Source of the DNA: Euzebya tangerina
Lineage (GTDB): Bacteria > Actinomycetota > Nitriliruptoria > Euzebyales > Euzebyaceae
Assembly: GCF_003074135.1 (NCBI RefSeq)
Contig: NZ_PPDK01000003.1
Coordinates: forward strand, 420,951-484,950
DNA length: 64,000 nt
Reading direction: 5' to 3'
The stretch's first letter is position 1, and every line of letters begins with the position of its first letter. Shown one piece after another: positions 7,997-16,106 of the stretch. The translations under genes and the position numbers were made by a program. The notes below the pieces were generated by a model that searched no databases, had not been told where the DNA came from, and worked only from the letters and a program-made list of their open reading frames with translations.

Positions 7997-9029
7997 CATC
8001 CGAGAGCGAATCCGCCAGAAGATCGATCACGCCCCGCCAGTTCCGATCCACCAGATCAACCGTCGGGCTGGTGAGATTCGCCTAACCGACCAGCGACGAG
8101 CGCGTCTCATGTTCGGCGCGCTAGCCGGTGTGGTGGTGCTGGCGGTCGGCGTCCTCGCCCTCGGCCCCCTGGGGAACCAATCGGCAACGGTTGAGTTCGA
8201 CGTGGCTCACGCCCCACCCACACAGCCCACTCCGAGCCCGACGACCCCCCTCCTCCCCAACCCGACCATGTCGGCACCGGCGGTGCCGGCGCCCGCGCCG
8301 ACGCCGTCCCCCATGGTGGTCCCGACACCGAGCGGGACCGAGTACTCCATGCTCGATCCGGGTGTGCCCGACGGCGACTTCCCGATCATCGACGGCGGCC
8401 CGGACGTCGACTACGACATCTGGGTCGTCCAACCTGGTGACAACCTCGCCGACATCGCGAGGTCCGTGTACGGAGACCCCACCGCCTTCGGGATCATCGC
8501 GGACGCCAACGACCTCGCCGGCGACACCCCCCTGCAGGTCGGCCAGGAGCTCGTGATCCCGCCGCACGATTCCGCCGGCCTCCCTGCGCCGCCGACGCTG
8601 GCGACACAGCCGCTCGACGAGGAACTCGACCAGGCCATCGTGGCCTCCGCGCAGCCGCCATGGGCCGCTGTCCCCTCACCTGCCGAGGCCGACGCCAGCG
8701 TGTGGGAGGCCCGGGGGGAACGCATCGCCTTCCAGTTGGCCCTCCCGCCCCAGGGTCAGAGCGCTGCGGCGTTCGTGGAGCAGGAGATCCGACGGGGCGC
8801 GGGCGAGGTCGACGTCGGGGACGGCTCCACCGCCGCGTTGCGGAACCGTGGGCCGGCCTGGCCGGAGGTCGGACCGCTCTTCCTGGCACTCGAGGATGGC
8901 CGGCTGCTGCAGGTGACCGGCAACCCGGCCGTCACCGGAGCGGATCCCGAGCTGGATGTCGCGCTCGACTACCTCGCCGGGGACCTGATTCCCTGGCTGT
9001 CGGGCATCCGCGCTGCGACGAGCGATTAG
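7989..9029 (+). CDS. Single-pass membrane protein with a LysM domain, possible anti-sigma factor
   Basis: A 346-residue protein. It has a basic cytoplasmic N-terminus (1-39), one membrane segment (about 40-60, LMFGALAGVVVLAVGVLALG), a Pro/Thr linker (75-115) and a LysM peptidoglycan-binding domain (about 144-191, WVVQPGDNLADIARSVYGDP ... GQELVIPP). A C-terminal globular part of about 110 residues is not recognised. The start overlaps the sigma-factor gene. The layout suits a transmembrane partner that senses the wall and holds the sigma factor, but no zinc-finger or ASD motif is visible in the N-terminus, so that role is inferred from context. Confidence 0.75.
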   Translation: MSDIRERIRQKIDHAPPVPIHQINRRAGEIRLTDQRRARLMFGALAGVVVLAVGVLALGPLGNQSATVEFDVAHAPPTQPTPSPTTPLLPNPTMSAPAVPAPAPTPSPMVVPTPSGTEYSMLDPGVPDGDFPIIDGGPDVDYDIWVVQPGDNLADIARSVYGDPTAFGIIADANDLAGDTPLQVGQELVIPPHDSAGLPAPPTLATQPLDEELDQAIVASAQPPWAAVPSPAEADASVWEARGERIAFQLALPPQGQSAAAFVEQEIRRGAGEVDVGDGSTAALRNRGPAWPEVGPLFLALEDGRLLQVTGNPAVTGADPELDVALDYLAGDLIPWLSGIRAATSD

Positions 9030-9142
9030 CCTGGGAGCCGAACTGATCTGACGCGACGCACGAATCCGGGGATCGGTGCGGCGTCCGCCAGGTCGGCGCG
9101 TGGCAAACTCGTGAGTTCTATGGCCTTCGTCAGATCGACGTC

Positions 9143-11035
9143 ATGACCACCTTCGAACTCCTGGCGATCTTCGCGCTGGTCAGCATCGCCTCTCACCGGA
9201 TCGGCAAGTGGTTCACGGCCATCGGCCTCCCCTACATCACCGGGTACCTGGCCGCAGGCGCCGTCGCCGGCGGGTTCGTCCTCGAACTGCTGCCCGTCGG
9301 TGCGGAGGTGGAACTCCGATTCGTGGACGAGATCTCACTCGGGCTCATCGCCTTCGTGGCAGGCAGCGAGCTCTACATCCCCGAGCTCCGCGACCGTGTT
9401 CGGACGATTCTCACGATGGCAGGGGCCATCTCGGTGGCCGGTTTGGCCATCATCGGGGGCACGGTCGGCGGCCTTGCCACCGTGGCCAGCTTCGGCGATG
9501 GACTCGGCGGCGCCGAGATCGTGGCCATGGCGGTTCTCGGCGGCACCGTCCTGCTTGCGCTGTCCCCACCCTCCACGATCGCCGTCATCAAGGAGGTCGG
9601 CGCGCGCGGCCGGTTCACCTCGACTGCGCTGTCCCTGACGATCGTGATGGATGTTGTTGTGGTCGTCGCGTTTGCCGCCTCCGCCAGCGTTGCCGGTGCG
9701 CTGCTCGGTGACGGCGGGCTGCAACTGAGCTTCATCCCGATCCTCCTCCTCGACCTGACGCTGGCATGCATCATCGGCTTCACTGTCGGCAAGGTCATCG
9801 CCGCCTACCTCCGGCTGGGCTTGCCGCTGGTGGTCAACGCCGCGGTGGTCCTGTCGATCGGCTTCGGCATCTACGAGGCGGCCGACTTCGTCTCGGAGTG
9901 GTCCGTGGACGCCGTGGGCTTCGAGATCTACCTGGAGCCACTCCTGGCAACGCTCATCGCCGGGACCGTCGTCACCAACTTCACCGACCAGCGACACACC
10001 TTCGAGCACGTGCTGCACAAGGTCTCACCGGCCGTGTACGTCGCCTTCTTCACCCTCACCGGTGTCTCGCTCAAGCTGGACACCCTGCTGGCGGTCCTGC
10101 CGGTTGCGGCCGTCCTGTTCGTCGTCCGCATCGTGGCCATCGCGGTCGGCACGACCACGGGCGCGCGTCTGGCCCGGGAGACCGGCCACATCGCCAGCAA
10201 GAGCTGGCTGGCCCTCATCACCCAGGCCGGCATCGCCCTGGGGCTCGCGCGCGAGGCCTCGATCCAGTTCCCCTCGCTCGGCGACGCGTTCGCCACGCTC
10301 ATCGTCGCGGTCATCGTCCTGAACGAGATCTTCGGGCCCATGCTGCTGAAGTACATCCTGAACCGGGTCGACGAGGTCGGTCAGGGTGATGGCCGCCGCG
10401 CGCTGATCTACGGCGTCGACCGCAACGCCCTCCAACTCGCCGAACGACTCGAAGCTGCCGGATGGGCGACGACGTTGGCGGACGACGAGCACGACCACGT
10501 GGCGGAGGCCGAGCAGGCTGAGCGGTCCCGGACCATCCTCGTGCTGGAAGATGCCGAACAGTTCTTCGCCGATCTCGACCAACTCCCCGACACCGTCGTG
10601 GCCATGGGCGGTGACGATGATGCCAATCTGGACCTCTGTCGTGCTGCTGTCGAGGCTGGCATCGAGCGCACGGTCGCCCGCATGTCCCATCCCGACCTGC
10701 TGGATGACTTCCACGACATCGGTACGCTCGTCATCGACCCGACCAGCGCGGCCACAGCGCTCATCGAGGACGCCGTCCGCACACCCGACGCAGCTGAACT
10801 GGTCCTCCACGCCGATCCCAACCGTGAGGTCATGCAGATCAAGGTCAAGGCCGCGTCGGCTGATGGGCGCCCCGTCCGGGATCTCCGGCTTCCCGACGGC
10901 ATCCTGCTCCTCGCGCTGCGACGCCGCGGGACGGTCATCTCGCCGGACGGGTTCACCACCATCAAGCGCGGTGATGACCTGACCATGATCGGAGAGCCGG
11001 GAGAGCTTCGCGAGGTCGCCAGTCAACTGATGTGA
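9143..11035 (+). CDS. CPA2-family cation:proton antiporter with C-terminal RCK domains
   Basis: A 630-residue inner-membrane transporter. Residues 1 to about 410 hold a dozen hydrophobic segments of the Na+/H+ exchanger fold (FELLAIFALVSIASHRIG, GLPYITGYLAAGAVAGG). A cytoplasmic TrkA-N-like region (about 420-540) lacks the classical GxGxxG loop (IYGVDRNA instead). A TrkA-C domain (about 555-630) ends the protein. This is the KefB/KefC/GerN-type layout for K+ or Na+ efflux; the ion cannot be assigned. The ATG at 9143 starts directly at the first membrane helix. The 3' end overlaps the convergent ABC-F gene by 13 bases. Confidence 0.88.
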   Translation: MTTFELLAIFALVSIASHRIGKWFTAIGLPYITGYLAAGAVAGGFVLELLPVGAEVELRFVDEISLGLIAFVAGSELYIPELRDRVRTILTMAGAISVAGLAIIGGTVGGLATVASFGDGLGGAEIVAMAVLGGTVLLALSPPSTIAVIKEVGARGRFTSTALSLTIVMDVVVVVAFAASASVAGALLGDGGLQLSFIPILLLDLTLACIIGFTVGKVIAAYLRLGLPLVVNAAVVLSIGFGIYEAADFVSEWSVDAVGFEIYLEPLLATLIAGTVVTNFTDQRHTFEHVLHKVSPAVYVAFFTLTGVSLKLDTLLAVLPVAAVLFVVRIVAIAVGTTTGARLARETGHIASKSWLALITQAGIALGLAREASIQFPSLGDAFATLIVAVIVLNEIFGPMLLKYILNRVDEVGQGDGRRALIYGVDRNALQLAERLEAAGWATTLADDEHDHVAEAEQAERSRTILVLEDAEQFFADLDQLPDTVVAMGGDDDANLDLCRAAVEAGIERTVARMSHPDLLDDFHDIGTLVIDPTSAATALIEDAVRTPDAAELVLHADPNREVMQIKVKAASADGRPVRDLRLPDGILLLALRRRGTVISPDGFTTIKRGDDLTMIGEPGELREVASQLM

Positions 11036-12657
11036 GGGCGGGAATGCGCGGGGGCGAGCTCATTGACCTCGCCGTCCCAGCGCGACCGCAACCAGCGGTC
11101 GTGTGACGCGACCACCACGGCACCGGGCGAGGACAGCAGCGCCGCCTCCAGCTCCTCGACCAAGCTGAGGGAGAGATGGTCCGTCGGCTCGTCCAGCAGC
11201 AGGACGTGGGGCGGTCGGGCGATCGTGGCCGCGAGCGCCAACCGACGGCGTTGCCCGGCAGACAGCTCGCCCACCGGCCGGTCGAGGTCACGCGGCCGGA
11301 TCAGGCCGAGTTCGACCAGTTCCGGTGTGGCCTCCGGCCGTCGAACCCCGTCGAACCACTGACGCGGTGAGAGGTTCGGATCCATCGGTGGAGGGTCCTG
11401 GTCCAGGTGGCCGACGCGGACGCCGGGCTGCCTCAACACCTCGCCGCTGCTCGGCGCGAGCGTGCCAGCCAGCACCTGGAGGAGCGTCGACTTGCCGGCG
11501 CCGTTCGGCCCGACCACCAGGATCCGGTCGCCGTGCGTGACGTCGAGGCGGGTGGCCGAGAGGCGAGCTGCGACGGCAACGCGCTGGGCCGAGAGCAGCA
11601 CACCCTGAGGTCCGGCTGCGGTCAGCACCTCGGCTCGGAGGTGCAGCGGTCGGGGCGGTTTCGGGACCCGGTCGGCGGCCAGGCGTGCTCGGTCGACGTC
11701 GGCGCGTCGCAGTCGGGCCGCTCGGGTGCGGTCAGCCTGCTGGGCCTTGGCCTTCGGTATGAACTTGTCGTTGTCCCGAGGGGGCGGGATCCGGCGGTCG
11801 CGGGCGGCCTCGCGTCGGCGCTGCCCGACGACAGCCTCGGCCGTGCGGTGGGCCGCGAAGTCCTCCCGCCACTGTTCCTGCGCCAGGCTGCGGGCCGCAC
11901 GGTACGCCGTCCAGCCGCCGGGGACGACCCTCGGTGACCCGCGGCCGGGGTCCAGATCCAGGACACCCGTGGCGACGTCCTCGATGAACTGCCGATCGTG
12001 TGAGGCCGCGACGACCGGCCCGACGAAGCCACGGAGGTGACCCACGAGGACGTCGACGGCGTCGGCGTCGAGGTGATTGGTGGGCTCATCGAGCAGCAGA
12101 GCGGACGGCTGCCGGGCGAGGAGGTCGACGATCTGCAATCGACCGACCTGACCTCCTGACAGCTCACCGATGCGCAGGCCCGGGTCGATGCCGGGGAGCA
12201 GGTGCCCGACGGCCGCGTCACGGGTCGTGTCCGCACTCCAGGCGTCCGCCGCCTCTGCGGCGGCCAACGCGTCAGAGAGGTCCCGCTCGGCTGCCGGGTC
12301 GCCCGGCCGGTCGGCAAGCGCGGCGCCGGCCTCCTCGACGGCGGTGGTCAGCCTGGTTGCCCACCGGATGGAGGCGTCCATCACCGCCTCTACGGTGGTG
12401 TCCGGGGACCAGGGCGGCACCTGGGTCATCATCGCGATGCGGCCTGCGGGGCGGTCGACCTGCCCTCGGTCACAGCGGAGCGTTCCAGCGAGCACGCGCA
12501 GCAGCGTGGACTTCCCGCTGCCGTTCTCCCCGACCAGCACGACCCGCTGGCCACGGTCGACGTCCAGGCTGAGGTCGTCCAGCACGACGTGGCGGCCGAA
12601 CTGGGTTCCGAAGGACACCGAGATGTCGGTGCAGTTGAATGTGACACGATCTGACAC
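11023..12657 (-). CDS. ABC-F family ATPase
   Basis: A 544-residue soluble protein with two ABC domains and no membrane segments. The first has Walker A GENGSGKST (43-51), signature LSGGQVGRLQI and LLLDEPTNHLD. The second has GPNGAGKST, signature LSAGQRRRLAL and LLLDEPTDHLS. An Arg/Lys-rich linker (QRRREAARDRRIPPPRDNDK and following) joins them. ABC-F proteins act on ribosomes as translation factors or antibiotic-protection proteins; this one cannot be placed among subfamilies. The start is GTG at 12657 with GGAG 5 bases upstream. The gap behind it (12658-12788) shows nothing clear. Confidence 0.9.
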   Translation of the reverse strand: MSDRVTFNCTDISVSFGTQFGRHVVLDDLSLDVDRGQRVVLVGENGSGKSTLLRVLAGTLRCDRGQVDRPAGRIAMMTQVPPWSPDTTVEAVMDASIRWATRLTTAVEEAGAALADRPGDPAAERDLSDALAAAEAADAWSADTTRDAAVGHLLPGIDPGLRIGELSGGQVGRLQIVDLLARQPSALLLDEPTNHLDADAVDVLVGHLRGFVGPVVAASHDRQFIEDVATGVLDLDPGRGSPRVVPGGWTAYRAARSLAQEQWREDFAAHRTAEAVVGQRRREAARDRRIPPPRDNDKFIPKAKAQQADRTRAARLRRADVDRARLAADRVPKPPRPLHLRAEVLTAAGPQGVLLSAQRVAVAARLSATRLDVTHGDRILVVGPNGAGKSTLLQVLAGTLAPSSGEVLRQPGVRVGHLDQDPPPMDPNLSPRQWFDGVRRPEATPELVELGLIRPRDLDRPVGELSAGQRRRLALAATIARPPHVLLLDEPTDHLSLSLVEELEAALLSSPGAVVVASHDRWLRSRWDGEVNELAPAHSRPHIS

Positions 12658-12788
12658 GGCTGCTCCGGCTTGAGTGGAGCGGGGCCCGCCGGGTGCCTCA
12701 GACGAGGAGGTGCCTCGGGCGCGGGCGCTGGCAGATCAGTTCTTCATGTCCCCGTGGATCTTAGCAGACCTCCAACTGGGATCGAACC

Positions 12789-13085
12789 CTAGCCGCCGGA
12801 CTCGCGAGCCAGGGCAGCTCTCCGCATCCGCTTGGCCACGACCGGGACGACCATGAGCCCGATGAAGCCGACCAGCGTGAGCAGCCCACCCAATCCGACC
12901 TGCGGGCTGAACAGCGCGAGGTACAGGCCGGCCACCAGGAAGCCGACCGTCACCACCGAGAGCAGACCACTGATGGACTTGATCCGCTTCTCCGCCTGGA
13001 TGCTGGCGTAGGGGTAGGCCTCCAGCCCATCGATCTGGCGGGGGTCGCCGTACAATTCCGCGTCGCCTGTCTCACCGGTGCTCAT
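12789..13085 (-). CDS. Small two-helix membrane protein
   Basis: A 98-residue hypothetical protein. A polar N-terminus (1-36) is followed by two membrane segments (about 40-59 and 64-83) and a basic tail (KRMRRAALARESGG), giving both ends inside. The family is not recognised. It follows the P1 peptidase homologue by 50 bases on the same strand. Confidence 0.7.
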   Translation of the reverse strand: MSTGETGDAELYGDPRQIDGLEAYPYASIQAEKRIKSISGLLSVVTVGFLVAGLYLALFSPQVGLGGLLTLVGFIGLMVVPVVAKRMRRAALARESGG

Positions 13086-13135
13086 GACGGCCCCGAGAGT
13101 AGATGGGCCACGCGGGCAGGGCCGCGCGAGACGGC

Positions 13136-14020
13136 TCAAGCGGCTGCGGCCCGGACCGATGCGCGGATCGCCGCAGCCACGGCCTGTGCCCCGAGCGTTG
13201 CCACCAGGTCGATCGGCGCCGTCACCGTGGTGCGCTTGGTGCTCAGCAGGAACAGCGCGTCACCATCCATGGTGGTGTGCGGTGGGTCCACGCTGCGGGC
13301 GATGCCCGTGTGTGCCAGGTCGACCGCCCGGACAGCCTCGGCCTTGGTCAGCACCGCGTCGGTGACCAGGCACCCGATCACCGTGTTGGTCTGCGGCGGC
13401 GGCGTCATGTCGCGGTAGGGGTAAGCCTCCCTGGTGTCCACGCCGGTCAGCAGCGATCCGTCCTCGGCCAGGACGTTGCCGAGGGCATTGACGGCCATCA
13501 AGGCGCCGACGGTGATCCCACCACCGGTGGCCACGGCCCAGCCCTGGCCGCCCGGCTGCAGGTGCTCGAACCCAGCGATCTTCGACACCGTGCAGCCCGC
13601 ACCCACGCCGACACGCCCCATCGCTGGGTCGGAGGTGGTGGCCGCCGCGCAGGCGGCCCGGCCAGCCGCCGCATCAGGACGACCGGCGCCGGCTTCCCGG
13701 AGGTCGAAGACGATGGCGCCGCCGATCACGGGAACCGGGGTGACGAAGCGGTCGTATCCCCGGCCCTGCTCCTCACACCAGTGGGCGACGCCGTCGCCGA
13801 CCGCCAGCCCGAAGGCCGAGCCTCCGCTGAGGAAGATGCCGTGGCACTCCGTGCCCTGACCGCCGGGCCCGAGTGCGGCCGCCTCACGAGTTCCCGGCGC
13901 CCCGCCACGGACGGAGCAGGCCCCGATGCTCCCCGCGGGTGGCAGGACCACGCTGCAGCCGGTGTGACCGCCTGGGTGGGTCCAGTGACCGACCAGCACA
14001 TCGTCCAGACCAAGCGCCAT
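13136..14020 (-). CDS. P1 family (S58, DmpA-like) peptidase homologue
   Basis: A 294-residue protein of the DmpA/P1 family, whose members cleave themselves before an internal Ser or Thr to form an alpha/beta N-terminal nucleophile aminopeptidase. Family features are VGHWTHPGGHTGCSVVL at the N-terminus, SGGSAFGLAVGDGVAHW, and GWAVATGGGITVGALMAVNALG. The Thr in GGGITVGAL is a candidate, though I could not fix the cleavage residue with certainty. The ATG at 14020 gives the family start. The natural substrate is unknown. Confidence 0.82.
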   Translation of the reverse strand: MALGLDDVLVGHWTHPGGHTGCSVVLPPAGSIGACSVRGGAPGTREAAALGPGGQGTECHGIFLSGGSAFGLAVGDGVAHWCEEQGRGYDRFVTPVPVIGGAIVFDLREAGAGRPDAAAGRAACAAATTSDPAMGRVGVGAGCTVSKIAGFEHLQPGGQGWAVATGGGITVGALMAVNALGNVLAEDGSLLTGVDTREAYPYRDMTPPPQTNTVIGCLVTDAVLTKAEAVRAVDLAHTGIARSVDPPHTTMDGDALFLLSTKRTTVTAPIDLVATLGAQAVAAAIRASVRAAAA

Positions 14021-14071
14021 ACGGGCACGCAGCGTAGCGCAGGCTGCGGGACGCCTCGCCGGACGCCCGGG

Positions 14072-14845
14072 CTACCGCTCGACGAACTTGGCGGGACGGC
14101 GTTCGATGAAGCTGGTCATCGACTCCTGGCCGTCGCGGGTCTGACTGGACGCGGCCATGACCTCGGTGGCGTAGTCGTAGGCCTCACGCAGCTCCAGGTC
14201 CATCTGCCGGTACAGCGTGTGCTTGCCCATGGCCTTCGACAGCTTGCTGCCGCGGGTCGCTCGTGCCAGCAGGTCCTCGCTGGCCTGGTCCAGCTCCTCT
14301 GCGGGCACCGCTCGGTTGAGCAGCCCCCAGTCCACCGCCGTCCGGGCGTCGATCGGGTCGCCGGTCAAGGCCATCTCCATGATCTGCTTGCGTCCGATCG
14401 CCCGCGCGACGGCGACCGAGGGGGTGTGGCAGAACCAGCCGCCCTTCCCACCGGGCAGCGAGAACGTGGCCGAGTCGACGGCGACGGCGAGGTCGCAGGC
14501 GGCGACGAGTTGGCAGCCAGCAGCCAACGCCGGCCCCTGGACCCTGGCCATGACGACCTGGGGGAGCTCGCCGATCAGCAGCATCATGTCGGCGCAGGCC
14601 CGCAGGAGCGCGCGCATCTCACCCAGGTGTCGGCCGGCCATGTCGGCGAAGTCGTGGCCGCTGGAGAAGACCGGCCCCTCGCCGGCGATCATGACCCCAG
14701 CCAGATCCGAGGCACCCGCATCCTCGAGCGCCTGGGTCAGCTGGGTGATCACCTTGAGCGAGAGGGCGTTGCGCCGCTGGGGTATGGCCATCGTGATGGT
14801 CGCGTACCAGTCGCTGCGCGTGGTGCGGACGAGTGGCTCGGTCAT
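14072..14845 (-). CDS. Enoyl-CoA hydratase-like protein (ECHDC3-like)
   Basis: A 257-residue crotonase-fold protein. The oxyanion-hole segments are GEGPVFSSGHDFADM and RVQGPALAAGCQLVAACDLAVA, and the GGWFCHTPSVAVARAIGRK stretch resembles the ECHDC3 group. Both catalytic glutamates of classical hydratase seem replaced (CQLVAA for CELAMM, and LPGGKGGW at the second site), so hydration of enoyl-CoA is doubtful. An AGGAGG site sits 7 bases before the ATG at 14845. Not adjacent to other fatty-acid genes. Confidence 0.85.
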   Translation of the reverse strand: MTEPLVRTTRSDWYATITMAIPQRRNALSLKVITQLTQALEDAGASDLAGVMIAGEGPVFSSGHDFADMAGRHLGEMRALLRACADMMLLIGELPQVVMARVQGPALAAGCQLVAACDLAVAVDSATFSLPGGKGGWFCHTPSVAVARAIGRKQIMEMALTGDPIDARTAVDWGLLNRAVPAEELDQASEDLLARATRGSKLSKAMGKHTLYRQMDLELREAYDYATEVMAASSQTRDGQESMTSFIERRPAKFVER

Positions 14846-14883
14846 GGGGCCTCCTGGGCTGCTCGACCCTCAGCGTACTTGGT

Positions 14884-14933
14884 GCACGATCGGGGGCTGA
14901 CCCACGCCACGGCCCAAACGTGCACGATCGTGC
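14884..14933 (+). repeat. 50-bp GATC element, copy B (intergenic)
   Basis: Lies in the 94-base gap between the crotonase gene and alr. The left block differs from copy A at one base (GGGGGCTG for GGGGCCTG). There are 16 variable bases and the right end is the perfect palindrome GCACGATCGTGC. The two boxes start at 14884 and 14922, 38 bp apart. Confidence 0.8.
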
Positions 14934-14939
14934 CGCGAG

Positions 14940-16079
14940 TCAGCGGTAGACGCGTGGGACCCTGGCGCTGATGCCACACGTGACCTCATAGGTGATGGTG
15001 TCCAACCAGCTCGCCCACTCCTCCACCGTGACGCAGGTCTCGTCCGGCCCGCCGAACAGCCAGACGTCATCACCGGCGGTGTCCGTCGCCTCCGGCCCCA
15101 GATCGATCGTGATCTGGTCCATCGAGACCGTGCCGACGATGGGGACGCGTCGACCACCGACCCACACCTGCCCGGTGTTGGTCAAGCCTCGACGGATGCC
15201 GTCGGCGTAGCCACCGGCGACGGTACCGATGACGGTGTCGTGGGCCGCGGTGAAGCGCAGCCCGTAGGACAGCTGCTGCCCGGCGAGCACCGGCTTGACC
15301 AGCGTCAACTCCGACCGCAGGGACATCGCCGGGCGCAGGCCGTCGAGCCGGATACCGGGCGCGGCCTCCAGCCCGTACACCGCGATGCCGGTCCGGACCA
15401 GGTCGTGGTGGACGCCGACGGCCTGTTCCCCGGCAACGCCAGCCCCGAGCTGCGTGCCGCCCGAGTTGGCCAGGTGCACCAGGTCCGGGGCCAGCCCCGC
15501 GGCCCGGGCACGCTCGACCCCGGAGGCGAACAGGCTGGTCTGCTGGACCGTGTAGGGGTTGCCGGGCTCGTCCCCGACCGCCAGGTGCGACCAGATCCCG
15601 GTCACGGTGATGTCAGCCGAACGGGCGAGGTACCCGAACACCTCGTCCCACAGCGGCTCGATGAGGCCGACCCGGCGCATCCCGGTGTCCAGCTTGAGGT
15701 GCACGGCAACCGGTCCCGAGCCTCGGTCCCGCCCCGCGGCCACGAGCGCCTGGACGAAGCGGTGGGTGTACACCGTCGGGGTCAGATCCGCCTCCAGCAT
15801 GGCGGTTGCGGCGGCCGGCGGCGGCTCGGACAGGACCAAGATCGGTGCTCGGATCCCGGCCGCCCGGAGCTGCTCACCCTCCTCGACCAGCGCGACACCA
15901 AGCCAGGTGGCGCCGCCGTCCAGCGCCGCCTGCGCGCTCGGCACCGCACCGTGGCCGTATCCGTCGGCCTTCACGACGGCCATCAGCTCTGCGGGGTCGG
16001 CGTGCGCTCGCAGGAGAGCCGCGTTGTGGCGGATCGCACCAAGATCGACTTCGGCCCGGACCGGTCGATGGAGGGGCAT
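14940..16079 (-). CDS. alr: Alanine racemase
   Basis: PLP enzyme that makes D-alanine for peptidoglycan. The 379-residue product has the PLP lysine in VVKADGYGHG (K37), the substrate-binding LKLDTGMRRVG, the AGGYADGIRRG loop that carries the second catalytic base (Tyr), and GTVSMDQITIDLG near the C-terminus. Length and start (ATG at 16079) are typical. It follows nnr by 27 bases on the minus strand, in the acpS-nnr-alr arrangement common in actinobacteria. Confidence 0.96.
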   Translation of the reverse strand: MPLHRPVRAEVDLGAIRHNAALLRAHADPAELMAVVKADGYGHGAVPSAQAALDGGATWLGVALVEEGEQLRAAGIRAPILVLSEPPPAAATAMLEADLTPTVYTHRFVQALVAAGRDRGSGPVAVHLKLDTGMRRVGLIEPLWDEVFGYLARSADITVTGIWSHLAVGDEPGNPYTVQQTSLFASGVERARAAGLAPDLVHLANSGGTQLGAGVAGEQAVGVHHDLVRTGIAVYGLEAAPGIRLDGLRPAMSLRSELTLVKPVLAGQQLSYGLRFTAAHDTVIGTVAGGYADGIRRGLTNTGQVWVGGRRVPIVGTVSMDQITIDLGPEATDTAGDDVWLFGGPDETCVTVEEWASWLDTITYEVTCGISARVPRVYR

Positions 16080-16106
16080 GCAGGCAGCCTACCGGCGAGC
16101 CGCGTC

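Noticed and set aside
12760..12830. T-arm-like motif GGTTCGATCCC on the minus strand, suggesting a tRNA
   Set aside because: The T-stem does not pair and no D-arm or anticodon arm fits; the sequence is the end of a coding gene and its 3' flank.
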